Counted from the first letter of the stretch, positions 11,341 to 23,460 are shown. The stretch: 64,000 nt of DNA from Dendrophyllia cribrosa (GCA_024195265.1 JAJLRJ010000006.1:29566564-29630563); one strand, 5' to 3'. A program made the numbers and translations. Notes: generated by a model not told the origin, from the letters alone.

Positions 11341-13680
11341 TGAAAGGTAAGGAATCACTTTCGAACATGTTTATTGTATCTACAAACAAATAACAGGAAA
11401 AAACCCAAGTTTAAACAAACTTCACTGATACATTCTCTCTTCACTTCCACGCAGGTACACCCTAACTTCGGAACAATCTAACATCATCAAGATTGCTGCA
11501 GCCGGGCATAACATTCTTGTCACTAGTCAAGCAGGCACTGGGAAATCCCACTTGGTTCGGGCTGATCTACATAGCCTTCTACAGAGAAAAGGAAGAAAGG
11601 TTCCCATTGTGTGCCAAGTGGCAATGCTGGAACAGTGTATTTGGAAGATGGCATCAACGAATCAACAGCTCATGCATTTTACAGGTTGCGCACAGTTGAT
11701 CTTCCGGCCAACTTGCTAGTGTATAGAGCAATCGCCAACGATTTAGTACTGTGATATGGGACGAAATAAGCATGTCAAGCACGAAAGTGTTTGTACTGGC
11801 GAATAAAATCTACAAGGTCCATCACCTCCGTGCAAATCCGCGCACCTTTTCAGTGAAGAACAAGTTATTTCAGTTGGATATTTTTTTACAGCCCTTTCCT
11901 GTTTCTAACTTTTTCGTCCTGGAAGATTCGTTTTCAATTCTCCTCTATTCATCAAGGCAATTCCACACTGATTTGAATTAAAAACACTGCTGCATCAAAG
12001 TGAAAATGAGAAGGAATTTGTCGCCTGCTTGCGAGAAATTCGCAGGGAAAAATGGGGCGATGCTTCATTTGCGTTTGTGAAACGTCTGTCTCGAGCTCTG
12101 CCAGAGGGAATGAAAGAATGAGCTGTTCATATTTTTTTTCAAGCACTTGCCAGTTCAATTTTTCTATTTATGCATCCTGGCGATTTGTTTACATTTTAAA
12201 GCCATTGATGAGGGAAATGTCAGTGATATACCGTGTCCAGCTGATCGGGTACTTCTAAAACCTGGTTGTAAGGTCATGTTGCTGTAGAATAAGTCCAAAT
12301 TGTCTGGTAAATGGATCACAGGGCACATTGGTCATGTGGGGGAGATGTTGATTTTGGCACAGAGGGGCGGAGGTTGTAAAGAGAGAAAACAAACACTTTC
12401 AGAACTGGTGATGTTGTTGGAAGTCGTACTCAAATCCCTGGCATTAATGTACACATGTATGCTATCACCTGCCACAAGTCCAAAGAACTTACCCTCCCTT
12501 CACTAGTATTGCACTGTAGTAAAGAGTTTGTCCCTGGACTGATGCATGCTTCACTTATCAGAGTCAAATCGTGCCATCACCTTCAGATAGTTGATTTTAA
12601 CCTGAATTAGCTGTTCCTCCAGTGCCAGAATGCGTTAATGTCTGTGCTCGCCTCACAGATCCATTAGAAGGAGAAATTGCACGCTGTCGCAAGACAACAA
12701 CAACGAACAACAAGAAGGTCATTGATGTGGACGAATTGAGAATAACAGATTGCTTTGAGCTTCCAAAGGATGATGACAACGGTTTTTTACAACACAAACA
12801 GAAAAGCTGGTGAAATCATATTTTGAAAGAAGGGAACCAGATGATATGGTCATTGATTTGCAAACAGTGTTCATTGTACTAAGTAAAGAAGCCTGCAATA
12901 ATTTTTGCAGATGTCCTCCCCCATCATTCAATCTCAGCTCTATTTTTGAAAAAATGAAAATTGAATATCCTTTAAGTGACTTTGCCATTGAGAAGAACAA
13001 GTTGATAGGAGAAATCATCAATGACAATCGGCACAAGGAGACTTTTGGAAAGATTCTTTGGAGCCATGCATGTCAAATCATCAGGTTCGTTAATTAACCT
13101 AGTTGATGAAGTGAAGCTCTCTACTGGTCAATGGAACAATGACACTAGGGACCTGTACATGATAATCACATGTTCCCCCGCTTGTTTACGAGATCTTAAA
13201 TTTTTTTGGCCAAACCTTTGAACAGCTTGCACAATGATAGAGGTATACAAGGAAGTGGTGAGGTCTGTAGTGGAAAAGGTCCAGAGAGCAGATTTTACCG
13301 AGACTGCAACTTTTGATGCGAAGGGCATGCCTTCCAAAGGTGCATCACGTTGGTGCTTGGGCTATTCAGAAGGTTGTGCATGATTCATCATAAGTATGTA
13401 AGATCAAACATGGTGACCACAAACAAATCAACCCACCAATCTGTGTTCAGACGGCTGCAGATTGCCTCGCTTTTAGAAGAACACTTGATTGCAAATTTTG
13501 AATCCGTGGAGGATAGTACAAATTATCCAAAAACATTGTCTGTGAAAGAGGACAAACAGTTTCAGAATTGAGGCCTAACGCACATTTACCACTATGTATA
13601 TGAATTTTTCTTGGAAGTGAAAGTGGCACAAGTCGGTGTTATGAATGATTACATGCTGTCCTGCTCCACGAGGGTTTGAT
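11341..13680 (+). pseudogene. PIF1-like helicase gene remnant with a conserved downstream region
   Basis: A donor at about 11347 (AAAG/GTAAGG) and acceptor at about 11453 (CACGCAG) join a short 5' piece to an exon starting TSEQSNIIKIAAAGHNI, then VTSQAGTGKSHLVR, a Walker A motif. Frameshifts and stops follow. Later pieces are recognisable: PGCKVMLL at about 12265 and the helicase end ALMYAITCHKS-type text (about 12440-12600; GINVHMYAITCHKSKELTLP). From 12620 to 13570 the same gene appears to continue in several frames (FAIEKNKLIGEIINDNRHKE; DEVKLSTGQWNNDTRDLYMI; NMVTTNKSTHQSVFRRLQ). PIF1-type helicases unwind DNA 5' to 3', and copies of this kind are often mobile-element-borne. The copy is dead. 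Confidence 0.65.
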
Positions 13681-13689
13681 CTATAAATC

Positions 13690-14230
13690 AGAAACCTGCA
13701 AAAAGCATAATATTCAGCTGCAACAGAAATCGTTGGAGTGTTTTACCCAAGATTAGAAGGAAAAAAATTGTTGTATGTACTTGTGTTGTAATTAGAAATG
13801 CCATTAAGGAATAAATAAAGGAATAACAGAATGTGATATCAGACAAGTTCCAAAGTCACGAGTCATGACACGTAGTTTGGGAAGTGAATGAAATCCCTTG
13901 GTGTGGCCATTCTAAATAAGAAAAATTATGCCTTTGATAGTGCATCCACACGGTATTGTTTTGTTTTAAAGCACTTTTTAATTTGAATTTTGGTCGGATG
14001 TTTTGTTAATGTAGATGCATGAAAAAAAATAAAGTGACCTGATAAACTTCTAAATTCTTCCAAATTGCATCATATTTAGTTATGAAACATTTTATGAAGA
14101 GTCACTTATGGCCTTACTCCCTTGCACCCTTTCATTTTTAGTGTAATTACAGAGTACCAGTATTCATTGTACATTCGACAGACCTATCTTTGCGAAGACA
14201 AAAATAAGGTGTTTCATTATTTCTTTTATC
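13690..14230. other. No recognisable feature
   Basis: AT-rich, with short frames only. Confidence 0.35.
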
Positions 14231-14249
14231 TGTATTTGGCACATGGCTT

Positions 14250-15090
14250 TCAAATTATTGGGTGGTTAGGCACTGCTGTGATGATGGCAATATGCTATGT
14301 TGACAGTGACGTCGTCACAAGGTCTATTAAGCAACTGATGACCAAGCTGGAAGGCAAGTTTCTGTTACCTATCTTGAAAAGTCAGGCCCTTGCATCGACT
14401 GCTGGTAATACATCTGAAGAGGCTGTGGGGCATGCTGCAGAAATATTTTCACAGGAAAGCCAGGCTACACAGGTGACCCAGTCAAGGTGATGCTGCAAAG
14501 GAAGATGGTGACACCTCAAGTGAGAGTTCAGAGGTAAGAAATGTTAAATGTTATTAAAGATAATGTGAGAGGGATTTAAGGGGAAATATTTGTCATATCA
14601 TCTTATACTACAAAGAAAACAAAAGTCAAGATTCGATGCTTCTTCAAATTATTATAGCATGAAATTATTGAAATTTTACTTTTCAATCATATATATTTTT
14701 GAGTTTGTAATTTGGAAATAAAGTCATCATCATAATTATTGCATGACTACGTTTTAAACGCAGTTTTTTAACAAACTTTTTTTGACCTCTACAGGAAGGG
14801 GTTGGTGAAACTCCACCAAGACCCAAGAGAAAAAGGGTAGAACTGCCAGTGGCCCTCGGTCATATAATAGGAGGGCGCACTCAGGATGATGTGGAACTGT
14901 ATGTTTCCACTATGGAGTTCTGGACTTTTGAAGAAATGACCAAAACCATGCAGACCAAAAATGTTTTGACATACAAGGAGGGTCCTGGCAAGAAGAGATG
15001 GTGATGCAACTGCAACAGATGACCACACAGCTTGCTGCAGGTACAGAATATTGATATTTTCTACAACACCAAGAAGTTGATCAGCCAATT
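14250..15090 (+). pseudogene. Two spliced exons of an unrecognised gene, decayed
   Basis: An exon ending at about 14532 (GAG/GTAAGA donor) carries CYVDSDVVTRSIKQLMTKLE and, after a one-base slip near 14488, an acidic tail (DGDTSSESSE). The next exon begins after CCTCTACAG at about 14796 and continues in the matching frame with PPRPKRKRVELPVALGHIIG, a basic and then hydrophobic segment, then FWTFEEMTKTMQTKNVLTY. A stop follows at about 15001. The clean splice fit and continuous frame across the intron argue that this was a real gene. I do not recognise its product. Confidence 0.45.
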
Positions 15091-15267
15091 ACGAACTGAG
15101 TAAATCTTAAATACTGCAAAGAGCCTGGTTGATAGTAACAGAATTTGCTGGTCCATGTCCCTTTTGAGGGAATGTATTAATGTTAACTGGAATGTCTACC
15201 ACAACAATTTGTCGCGACTAGCACGCAGGAGTTTGCTCCGGAAGAGGCAGAGAACCTGAGCAAAGTA

Positions 15268-15615
15268 ATGTCACACTTGAGAAAGACAGGTCAAAGGAGC
15301 TATGTCAGGTGCAACTTGACAAAACTGGCAGTGCAGACTATGGATGTGATTGAAAGGGTGACGGCTGTGAAACCATCCACGGTGTCGGGAGCAGCAGAAG
15401 GAGCAGCAGAACCTGCACCATCACCACCATCTGGTGCTCCGCAGAAACCCAAACAAGCTGCTGCATCGCCTGTACCACAAGTATCCTTGGTGTCAGGAGC
15501 AGGAACAGAAGAAGGCGCATCACAACCTGCACCATCACCATCATCTGGTACTCCGGAGAAACCCGAACAAGAGGAAGGCGCATCAGAACCTGCACCACCT
15601 GCAACACCCACCTGA
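15268..15615 (+). pseudogene. Proline/alanine-rich repeat protein segment, unrecognised
   Basis: 115 open codons. The C-terminal half repeats a block of the form EPAPSPPSGAPQKP three times (about residues 48-110). The preceding helical part reads NLTKLAVQTMDVIERV. It lies in the same orientation as the exons upstream and may be a further piece of the same decayed gene. No function can be assigned. Confidence 0.35.
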
Positions 15616-15735
15616 ATAATTGGCAGCTCAATCCTTGGTCTCAAGACCAGTCAAATCTAAGACCACACAGCCCAAAATAAAAAGAATGCCCAGAAAAGTT
15701 GTTTAAAGAAGACATACAAAAACAAGAAAGTTTTC

Positions 15736-16074
15736 ATGGTCGTGTACGTGCGCAACAAATGCTGCACTAAACCAACCTTGGCACTACTGTTAAATTCCAT
15801 GAAGAAAGTCAAGGCTATGGTGAACCATCTCAATTACCTCGCCAAAACCAGCCCAACCATTGATGTGAGCGAATTGGAACAGCAGAAAGAAAAAACAAGG
15901 TGGCTAGACGAGCTTGATGACTGGTTGCAACACAGCGGACACAGACGAGAGTGGAGTGAAGAAGATAGAAAAGCAATAAAAATTCACTTCAATGAGTTTG
16001 CTACCCCGCAAGCACAGAACAAATCAGAGGGGTATATCAATGGGAACCGTGGAAGAGGGTATACGACAAAGTGA
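15736..16074 (+). pseudogene. Short open frame with a conserved-looking helical C-terminal motif
   Basis: 112 codons. The part REWSEEDRKAIKIHFNEFA resembles a motif (WSEEE..AV..HF..FI) that I know from C-termini of repeat-family proteins in fish and cnidarians. No signal peptide or membrane segment. It probably belongs to the same decayed locus as the upstream pieces. Confidence 0.3.
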
Positions 16075-16479
16075 AAAACATCTTCAAACAAAGGCGGTGA
16101 CAGAAATGAACTGCACAGGTTAGAAAAAATGAAACATAAAGGGGGAAACAGACATTTGCAGAGAATTGTCAGGAGAAAACGCGAGCCAGGGTACCCAACC
16201 CAGATCTGCATTGTCTCAAACCTCTTTAAAAAAACACAGGTGAAGACGAGACAAGCCTGCCTGTGGTATAAATAAAAAATTAAAAAAGCAACGGGGGACC
16301 AGGAAACCACCTCAAGTTGATAAAATCCGGGCGACAATGAGTGGGGATGGTGACCCCATGATACTACCATGAATGAATGATAACTAATAAAAATATCATT
16401 TTGTTAAGAACACATGTATGCTTTTTTATGATTATTTCCACAACGAAAAGTTTCCTAATACACCTGTTTCACTAGTATC

Positions 16480-16875
16480 TGAGCTACATAACTACAATTC
16501 CCGCAGTGCATCATCTAATCAATTAGTCATACCCTCATTTTGAACTAATTTCAGAAGATTCTGCCCGAGCGTTATTGGGAGATTTTTTTGGAATAGTATT
16601 CCACATTTAATCAGAGACAAACCATCTAAAAAGATGTTTAGAAAAGCACTTTTACGCTGGTACCTTGCTCAATACTAATGAAACATCTCTTTTGTCATTT
16701 TTACCGAGCTATTTTGTAAGTTTTTTGTTTATACTGATGTAACTTAAGGGGCACAATATTAGTTTATCTAGATGTGCCCCTCTCCTCTCCTTCCTATATA
16801 TAATGTGACTTTATTTAAGTAGTATCATCTGCAAAGGTTTGGAGAAAATAATTAATGAAATGAAATGAAATAGTG
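16480..16875 (+). mobile_element. 5'-truncated LINE end (CR1/L2-like) with AATGA-type tail
   Basis: About 16490-16678 reads the end of a LINE ORF2 (SVIGRFFWNSIPHLI, then MFRKALLRWYLAQY and a stop) with one internal TGA. The 3' UTR holds a stem-loop (GGGGCACA at 16748-16755 pairing with TGTGCCCC at 16773-16780). The copy ends in a short tail built from AATGA/AAATG units at about 16850-16871. Such terminal hairpins and microsatellite tails are usual in CR1/L2-like elements, where the reverse transcriptase recognises the 3' end. Confidence 0.7.
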
Positions 16876-17422
16876 GAGCGTGTGACTGTTCGCAGTCTAA
16901 AGGAGGAGTTTGACACCTCAGTAAAAAAATCATCACCTTAGTGCCTAAGAGCGTGGGAATATGTTCTTCATTAGCCTGGCACCTTCAGGGGCAGGCAAAA
17001 CACCTGCAGAACAAATAAGCTGTAGCACCCCATTGTAAACCACCTTGGAAGCAAGATTGATGCCCATCATGTGCATTGATGAATGTCCAGGGCTTTTTGA
17101 CAAGATGGTTTCTCCGTCAAAGGCTGCCAATGACCAAGCACTAAGTATGGAACGAATGTGCAAGTTGTATGATGGAGATGCTTGGTAGTGTCAAGGGAAG
17201 TGGGTTGGAGTCCAGTTTGCTGCTGTCCCTAGTAGGGTACACAAGATGTTCACGACCAAAGACCGGGGCAAAGCTGCGGAGAACAAAAATGGTTTTCCTG
17301 ATCGCTTTATGGTGTTTTGCTGTGACCGAGATCCTGTTTCTCTTGTTGACAAAGAACATTTCACTGAGTTGTTGGATGAATTTGCCATTTCAAAGTTAGA
17401 TTCTGTGTATGAGAAAACATAT

Positions 17423-19842
17423 ACGCCTATTTCCAAAATGGCGGTCGCTTGGGATGGTCTGGGGTGAATAGCGCGGAAATGAGGCATCGAGGGCCAGGTC
17501 AAGCATAACAACTATGGCGTCCTTCACGTAGGGTCCTTCGTATCATTTCTGGGAGTTCCTTGAATGGAAGGGATCCCAATCGATTAAAAAATAGTGAGCT
17601 AAAGGTTTAGTTACCAAAGCACAACTTTGAAAGCGGTAGGAGATATTTGTTTACTTTTCGTATTGTCGTTGCTAAGGTCAAGCGTCTCATTCTCTTCATT
17701 CTTTTACAGCGTGAATGAGTATGTGAATGCCAAGACTTATCTTCTGGTCGATTCGGACAAAAACCTCATCTATACCAGGTGAAAAAGACAGCGACTTAGC
17801 CAGGACACTGCTTATCCACCGGTGCAAGGTAACGGGGAAGCTGATGGCAATGCAACAAACGTTGCCTTCCTAGTAAGTGGATGGGGAACAAAACTTGACA
17901 AAAACCCGTTCTTCACGCATAGTCCGTTTCGCGGGTAGCGAGAGCGCATTGCATTTTGGGTTGACTTGGAGGCAGTGCAGAACCAAGATGGCAGACGATG
18001 AGTCGAAGAAGTTCGAAAATTGGAAAGTTTCGGAATTAAGATCTTTTCTTTCGGCTCGCGAAGTTCCAATTGGTGATCAAAATAAAATAGCACTTATTCA
18101 AAGTTGTCATGCAGTGAATTCGCTAGGCTTAAAACCAAAGCTAATGTCAGTTGAAACCAGCCAAACCATTCTTAAAACAAAAGAATCAAAACTAATTTTG
18201 GATCATGGTTTGATTTGTTTACCGGATCCTGATAGCATTACGGTTGGTTGGAAGGATTCACCGGCGAGCCTACCCAACATTATTCAGAGTGGAACCTAAA
18301 AATACTTTGATAAAAGTAAGTGCAAAATTTTGGTAGCAATAAATTAAGTAAGCTTATATTTAAGAACTTATTTATAAGCTTTATATTTGTGTATTTATTT
18401 ATTTAAATTTCTTAATTATATTCAAGGTTTACAAAAGTAGTAATAACTAAGATAGACAAATGAATAAATTTATTTATAGAACTTTCAACTTGCTAAGTGT
18501 AATTTTTTTGCTCTTTAGAAAATCGTGAAATTGCCATCAAGACAGGGGGAGCCGAGGCTTTATGTGATGGCAAATGGTTACAAATGTCTGGACACGTCAA
18601 GTCTGTTCAGTACCACGGTGTTAGTTAAAATGTGCCATATTGTATAATTCGTGCACAAGTTACTCGAGAAACAAGCCTTAACATGGCTCCCTACTCAAAT
18701 TGGATCATTGTTCACAAGGACAAATGACTTATTGTGGAAGCTTACTGCACATGTCCAGCTGGGTAATTTGTTACTGATAAAAAAGGGGGAAAAGGGGGAA
18801 AAGAAAAGCTTTCCAATCATCAAATTCCTCCAGCTTCTTGTCTGCCATCTTTAATTTACACTGCTGCCAAGACAAGACAAGATTATTTATTTAACTCAGC
18901 TCAGCTTTACAAAGGACATAGATTTGAAATTAATATACGACTGAATACAATATAAATGAGGAATAAAGACCCCAATAATACATAAGCATTTTGTCAGACT
19001 TGTAAAGAAATCTATGGAAAATCATGCATAAATTTGCTTAACTTGTACATTTTTATGTACAGCCTTTGAGGAAGTTGCAAACATGTTGCATCCCTATGTC
19101 ACAATGTGATTGAAACAGTAGCTCGAGGTGGAAATAAAGCCATTACTGAACAGCACCAAGTCTGGCATGCACCCTCAAAGAAAGTAAATCAACCTGACTT
19201 TCTTGAGAACATTTTTTTAAATAAAGTCAGTTACATTCACCAGCTAGAAAAGAAACTTATGATTTCAAATAACAAAGTTGCCGATCAGGAAAATGGGAAA
19301 AGTTTCAGTTATTCTGCCGTGGTAGTGAAAATTAAAATGTAAAAAAAAAACTTATTTCCTATTTTACAGTAGTAACTGTACCTAAACATTCTTTGTTTTA
19401 GCCTTCATTATATGTATTCAAAGGGGACAGACCGCAAATAAATGTGGCTACTAAATATATCTGAATTTCGTAACTGTTCATCAGTAGGATGCCCAAAATG
19501 CGTGCAATTCCACAATTGGTTTCGGCTCCATTAAATCCTATACCAATTGCAGAACATTTTAGGAGGAGCCACCCACAGTGTGAGCACAGTTACTGACAAG
19601 ACATAGTCACATAGTAGGAAGACATATAGTAGGAAGACATAGTCACATAGTAGGAAGTGTATTTTGTGTGTTTGTAGAGTAGTTTATTGGTATAGATGTA
19701 GTAGTGCATGTTTATAATTAAATAAAAAAAATAAAAATAAATGATTACACACTGGATGATTGCGAATGCCACCCCTTGATGCCTCGTTTCTGCATTACTC
19801 ACCCCAGACCATTCCGAGCGACCACCATTTTGGAAATAGGTG
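17423..19842. mobile_element. 2.42-kb TIR element, TAT target duplication, SAP/SWIM cargo
   Basis: The left end (from 17424: CGCCTATTTCCAAAATGGCG) is inverted at the right end (to 19842), where the reverse complement reads CACCTATTTCCAAAATGGTG. The similarity extends about 70 bp with scattered mismatches. TAT flanks it at 17420-17422 and 19843-19845. Removing the element and one TAT leaves the interrupted reading frame in phase. A short tandem repeat (ACATAGTCACATAGTAGGA) lies at 19600-19655. No transposase is recognisable, so it is non-autonomous or internally decayed. Superfamily unresolved: 3-bp duplications occur in several groups. Confidence 0.75.
17988..18790 (+). pseudogene. SAP-domain and SWIM-like zinc finger remnant (YqaJ-associated family)
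   Basis: From the ATG at 17988, about 103 codons read a SAP-like DNA-binding fold (NWKVSELRSFLSAREVP, then NKIALIQSCHAV), then LILDHGLICLPDPDSIT. The frame stops at 18299. After an intron-like gap, about 18519-18775 continues with DGKWLQMSGHVKSVQYHG, an in-frame stop, NWIIVHKDK, another stop, and a SWIM-like CTCPAG. I recall SAP plus SWIM plus YqaJ nuclease proteins as multicopy in cnidarians. The YqaJ part is not seen. Dead copy inside the TIR element. Confidence 0.55.
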
Positions 19843-20099
19843 TATGCCGAACACAGTACTTCCGATCACGTGGAGTGCAAGCTAAATGCCACAGCAAAGG
19901 AAGGATATCAGAAGTTTGTAGGAAATATTCCAGCTGATGGAGGTCAGATAAATGATGCCAAAGTTGCCAAGAATGTATTAAAGTTGGTGCTTGTGCTTCA
20001 TGTTTTCCATGACCACCTCACGAAAGCCCTTTGACAATGGCCGTAAGCCTGTGTTCAACACTGTCCCAAAATGAAATCTGAAATTAACTTTTGTCCACA

Positions 20100-20640
20100 G
20101 ATTCCTCATACATCGATGACATATTTTCACTGTGGAGTGTTGAGAAAAGGTGATAGAAGATTTTATTGTCCTTGCAAACAGGCAACATCCTACAATTAAG
20201 TTTACGGCTGAAATTTCAGACAAAGAAGTAAACTTTTTGGATACAACCGTTTTTAAAGGCAAGAGATTTTATAATCAAGGAATCCTTGATATCTGCATGC
20301 ATTTTAAAACAACAGACTTTCCAGGACACCCATTTCTCTTTCTGCCACCCACCAGGGATTAGGAAAAGGGATCAGAAAAGGGCTCATAAAAGGTGAAGCC
20401 CTGAGACTTTTAAGAACAAATTCCTCAGTTAAATTTTTTAGTGAGAATATAAACAACTTCAAAGCATGCCTTCGAGCTAGAAGCCACACACAATCACATT
20501 GAAAAAATAATATGTGACGATAACTTTTTAATCAATCACTGTGTACAAAAGGTAAAAATTGTGCCATTTTGCCTTACCCACTTTAGTAGCACGATTGCAA
20601 TAACAAACCCAAAAATGCTAATCATCACAAGTCAGTTATA
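20100..20640 (+). mobile_element. Penelope-like element fragment (reverse transcriptase)
   Basis: The reading starts with YIDDIFSLWSV at about 20111, the catalytic D-D region of Penelope/Neptune-type reverse transcriptase. It continues with IKFTAEISDKEVNFLDTTVF (20190-20250), then GLIKGEALRLLRTNSSVKFF (from about 20370) and VPFCLTHFSS near 20570. Stops or shifts occur at about 20151, 20360, 20503 and beyond. Neither terminal repeats nor a GIY-YIG nuclease are present. This is a short dead internal piece fused to the end of the DUF3987-like pseudogene. Confidence 0.75.
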
Positions 20641-21240
20641 ATGGATCTTTGTATCGTCTACACGCTTCCAGTTCGCACCCGCCAGGAAGGCTTACAGTGT
20701 GACGGCTGCATGAAATGGCAGCACCGAACATGCAAGACCGGCAAAAGTGATTTGAGTACTTATCTTAGTTAAAAAAAAGGTGATTTGAGTACTGATGTTA
20801 GGAAAACAGTGATTTTAATCTGTGTTCTGTTCTGATGAGATTTTTTTTGGCATTTAGGTCTCGTCGCTGCCACCTTGATTTACATCATCTAGTGATTGAC
20901 ACTGACCACCAACTTGAAGTCCTCAGCAAGGCAAAAAGCTGGTACATTGACAGAACGTTTAAGTTGTACTGGCAACAGCTAGCTGGTGTCCATAAATGCC
21001 TTCATACGCATGGACAATTAAGTCAAAGAAGTCCTGTTGGTCTTTGCCCTAATGTCTTAGCTGAACCAAAAAAGATTGCATTGCAGAAGACGTTTTGACA
21101 GCAGTGGTGTAGATTTTAAAACAGTAAAATATGACAAAATATTGGAGGTTTATAATTCATCAAACAATGCCGTGAATTTGCATATCGTCAAAAGTCAAGC
21201 CCTGGGTCACGTACGCTAGTCATCAGCATTTTGAAAGAAA
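20641..21240 (+). pseudogene. MULE-like transposase fragment preceded by a PHD-like finger piece
   Basis: About 20650-20760 reads GLQCDGCMKWQHRTCKTG, a Cys/His cluster as in PHD-like or FLYWCH-associated fingers. After a short AT-rich break, 20850-21100 reads HHLVIDTDHQLEVLSKAKSW, YIDRTFKLYWQQLAGVH and SPVGLCPNVL. This resembles the start of MULE transposase domains, where the first catalytic D falls in a (D)GTF-type motif; here the text reads YIDRTF. The protein breaks up after 21100. Fragment only. Confidence 0.5.
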
Positions 21241-21600
21241 ACAGCGTGACCATCCTTGCATTTCGTAAAAAATAGTTTCTGTAATAATTATAAGCAGGGA
21301 AACTTTAGTATACTCGAAAATAAATTCTGTCCATTTACTTTTTACGCCGTAAGTTTGTTCATGTAGTGTTTTGCTGTAAGCAGAATTCAGAGCTAAAGCG
21401 GTACAGTAATTTACTTTAGCTCATTTGCGTTCTTTTCAAAACATCACACTGTGTTTTCTTCACCTGAGGGTACATATTGTGCAATTGTACAATTTTTGCT
21501 GGAGACAGAAAAAACCAACAGCAATTTGTGACTGGGTACCACAGGCAAACCAGTAAAAACAGTGATAGTGACTGATTATTGAGCAACAGAACGAATTCAC
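21241..21600. other. No recognisable feature
   Basis: No open frame or repeat of note. Confidence 0.3.
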
Positions 21601-23460
21601 TTTACCGAGGTTTAAGATTTTTTAACCCTGTTTCCTTTTCTTTTTGTTGAATGAATGAGGTGAAAAGTCCCAGAGACTCTTTCTCCAACAGGCGATAATA
21701 ATTGTGTTTCAACATCTGCTGATGCCATTCACCCAAATCGTCCAAAAAGGAAATGTAGAAAGTGTGAAATGAAGTCCAAAACCTCAGTCACCACCAAAAA
21801 GTTCATGGGATATCGAAGATGAAGCGTAAGCTTGATGTTTTGTGACTGGATAGAAGGCACCTAAGCGACATGTGAAATTCTGTCCTTTGGCAAGAGGGCC
21901 AGCATGCCGATACTTCAGTTAAATAAACAACTACAAACATGCATTCACAATCTAAAACCAAACACTCCTGCTTATTTGGCTGTGTTAACACAAGCTCCTA
22001 GAGCTTCGCTCTCAAAAGTGAACAGCTGCCTCAAAATGAAAGAAAAAGAAAAGGCCAGAAGGCAAACAGGAGGCTGTAGCATGCAATAGAGATGACAGTA
22101 TAGAAGACAATGCGAGTGCATGTAAAAGACAAGACCCTACAGTAGTTAAAGGCAAAGATGAGGCTGGTGAATGCTATAGAGATGACCCTACAGAAGTTTA
22201 ATGCAGCCATGAAGACATTAATTTTCCAAGTACAGTAATGAAGATTATGAGGAGTTGAGAAGGACACAAAAGATAATTTGCAAGACGTTCGAGGAGGATT
22301 ATGCGCAAAAAAAAATAAAAAGGCCAAATCTGACACGATGAAAAATAGGGTTGACAGTGACGAATAATACGACAGGTTGGCTAGCAAGGTATGGATAAAG
22401 AATGTGAAAGAGGGAAGAGGAAAGAGCCATCGCGAAGTATAAAAGGCATAAAACATGACAATGCTCAAGAAGAGATAAAAATAAAGAATACGCAATTCTG
22501 TTGAAAGGACTATGTTTCAAGAAACCCAAAGAAAACAGAGAGAATGACTGCGGTCGGGAAAGTGCAGCCGATATTCCAGAAAATAAGAGCAAAGGAGTCT
22601 GAAGAAGATTGCGATGATGAAGATCATAACGAAAAAAGTTTTGGTTAAGCACGTTGTCGAAATCTGCGACAGTGAAGGATCACTCTTAGACTTCAAACAG
22701 GATTGGAGTGAAAAGGTAAAGGATTTTAAAGACAGTCGCCTATCCCAGGGCCACGTTTTCATAAGTCCCCACGAATCAACTGAAGAGCTGATATGCGCTT
22801 ATGAAGCCAATGGTGACATTGAAGAAGTGTTAAGAGACGTTTAGGATGGACATCAGAGTAATAACAATGAACAAGAAGATGTCAACGATCAAGTCACTGG
22901 GGAATTACTGGGTGACTTTTATAAGTGGTTGATTGATGAGATGGAGGATATTGTAGTGATAATGTCCATTGATACAAGTCACAAGTGGAAAGTGTCATTA
23001 AAAGGTTCAAATGTTCAAGAGAAACCACCATCAGTGTTCCTACTGTTGCATTCTGGAAAAGAGGGAGTAATGCTCCTCAAGACATGGCTTTCCTTTGCTG
23101 TGGAGTACCTGGCACTGTTCGGTCCTATTTGATGAGTTTCAACTCTTTTACAAATTTCTGATCCAAGAGTGTAAAACTGACATACCCAACATAAGCAGCA
23201 CGTACAAGTTCTGGAGGAAGTTAACAAAGGAGCAGACAGATCTCATTTCCTTCACAAGAGATCTTATCAATAAAGATGCCATCAAGAAGGAAGTTGTCTA
23301 GCAGAGAGTGAAAAGCGATGAGAGATCACTGAAACTTTGGCTGATATCAGGAACAGAAGACAAGGATGATGAAGCGAAGATTAAACAGCGCTTAACTGAA
23401 AAAGTGCATAAAATGGCAGGAACTCTAGAGGAAAGGAAAGGTGACTCGCGAGAATACTAA
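21601..23460 (+). pseudogene. Decayed multicopy gene with a recombinase-like N-terminal region
   Basis: Pieces in several frames: a charged segment at 22078-22198 (NRDDSIEDNASACKRQD); 22614-22844 (DFKQDWSEKVKDFKDSRLSQ, then STEELICAYEANGDIEEVL); 22900-23130 (TGELLGDFYKWLIDE, then SGKEGVMLLKTWLSFAVEYL); 23120-23301 (FQLFYKFLIQECKTDIPNIS). The succession of a short 'flat' helical domain, then KTWLSFAVE and LRLFYKFL-like text, resembles core-binding domains of Crypton-like tyrosine recombinases. No catalytic R-H-R-Y is visible. I treat the assignment as tentative; the dead state is clear from the many stops. Confidence 0.4.

Larger units (their letters stand above)
16975..20095 (+). pseudogene. 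DUF3987-like (primase-helicase-type) pseudogene split by a DNA transposon
   Basis: The left part (16975-17422) reads LAPSGAGKTPAEQ, a P-loop-like motif, then MPIMCIDECPGLFDK, MERMCKLYDGDAW and NGFPDRFMVFCCDRDP, with two in-frame stops and a shift near 17240. The right part (19843-20034) resumes in a matching codon phase once the insert and one TAT are ignored (AEHSTSDHVECKLNATAKEG and VLKLVLVLHVFHDHLTKAL). The order P-loop, IDE, KLYDGD, NG..DR, VLKLALVLH is what I associate with DUF3987-type proteins seen in TE-like multicopy genes. The copy is dead regardless of the insertion. Confidence 0.5.

Noticed and set aside
15300..15644. Antisense open frames of 97-114 codons over the proline-rich segment
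   Set aside because: They mirror the low-complexity repeat on the + strand; composition (runs of VMV, GAG) is that of a shadow frame.
22031..22652. Minus-strand frames rich in Phe/Leu/Ser that look membrane-like
   Set aside because: Shadow of the Lys/Glu-rich + strand remnant; no start context or domain.
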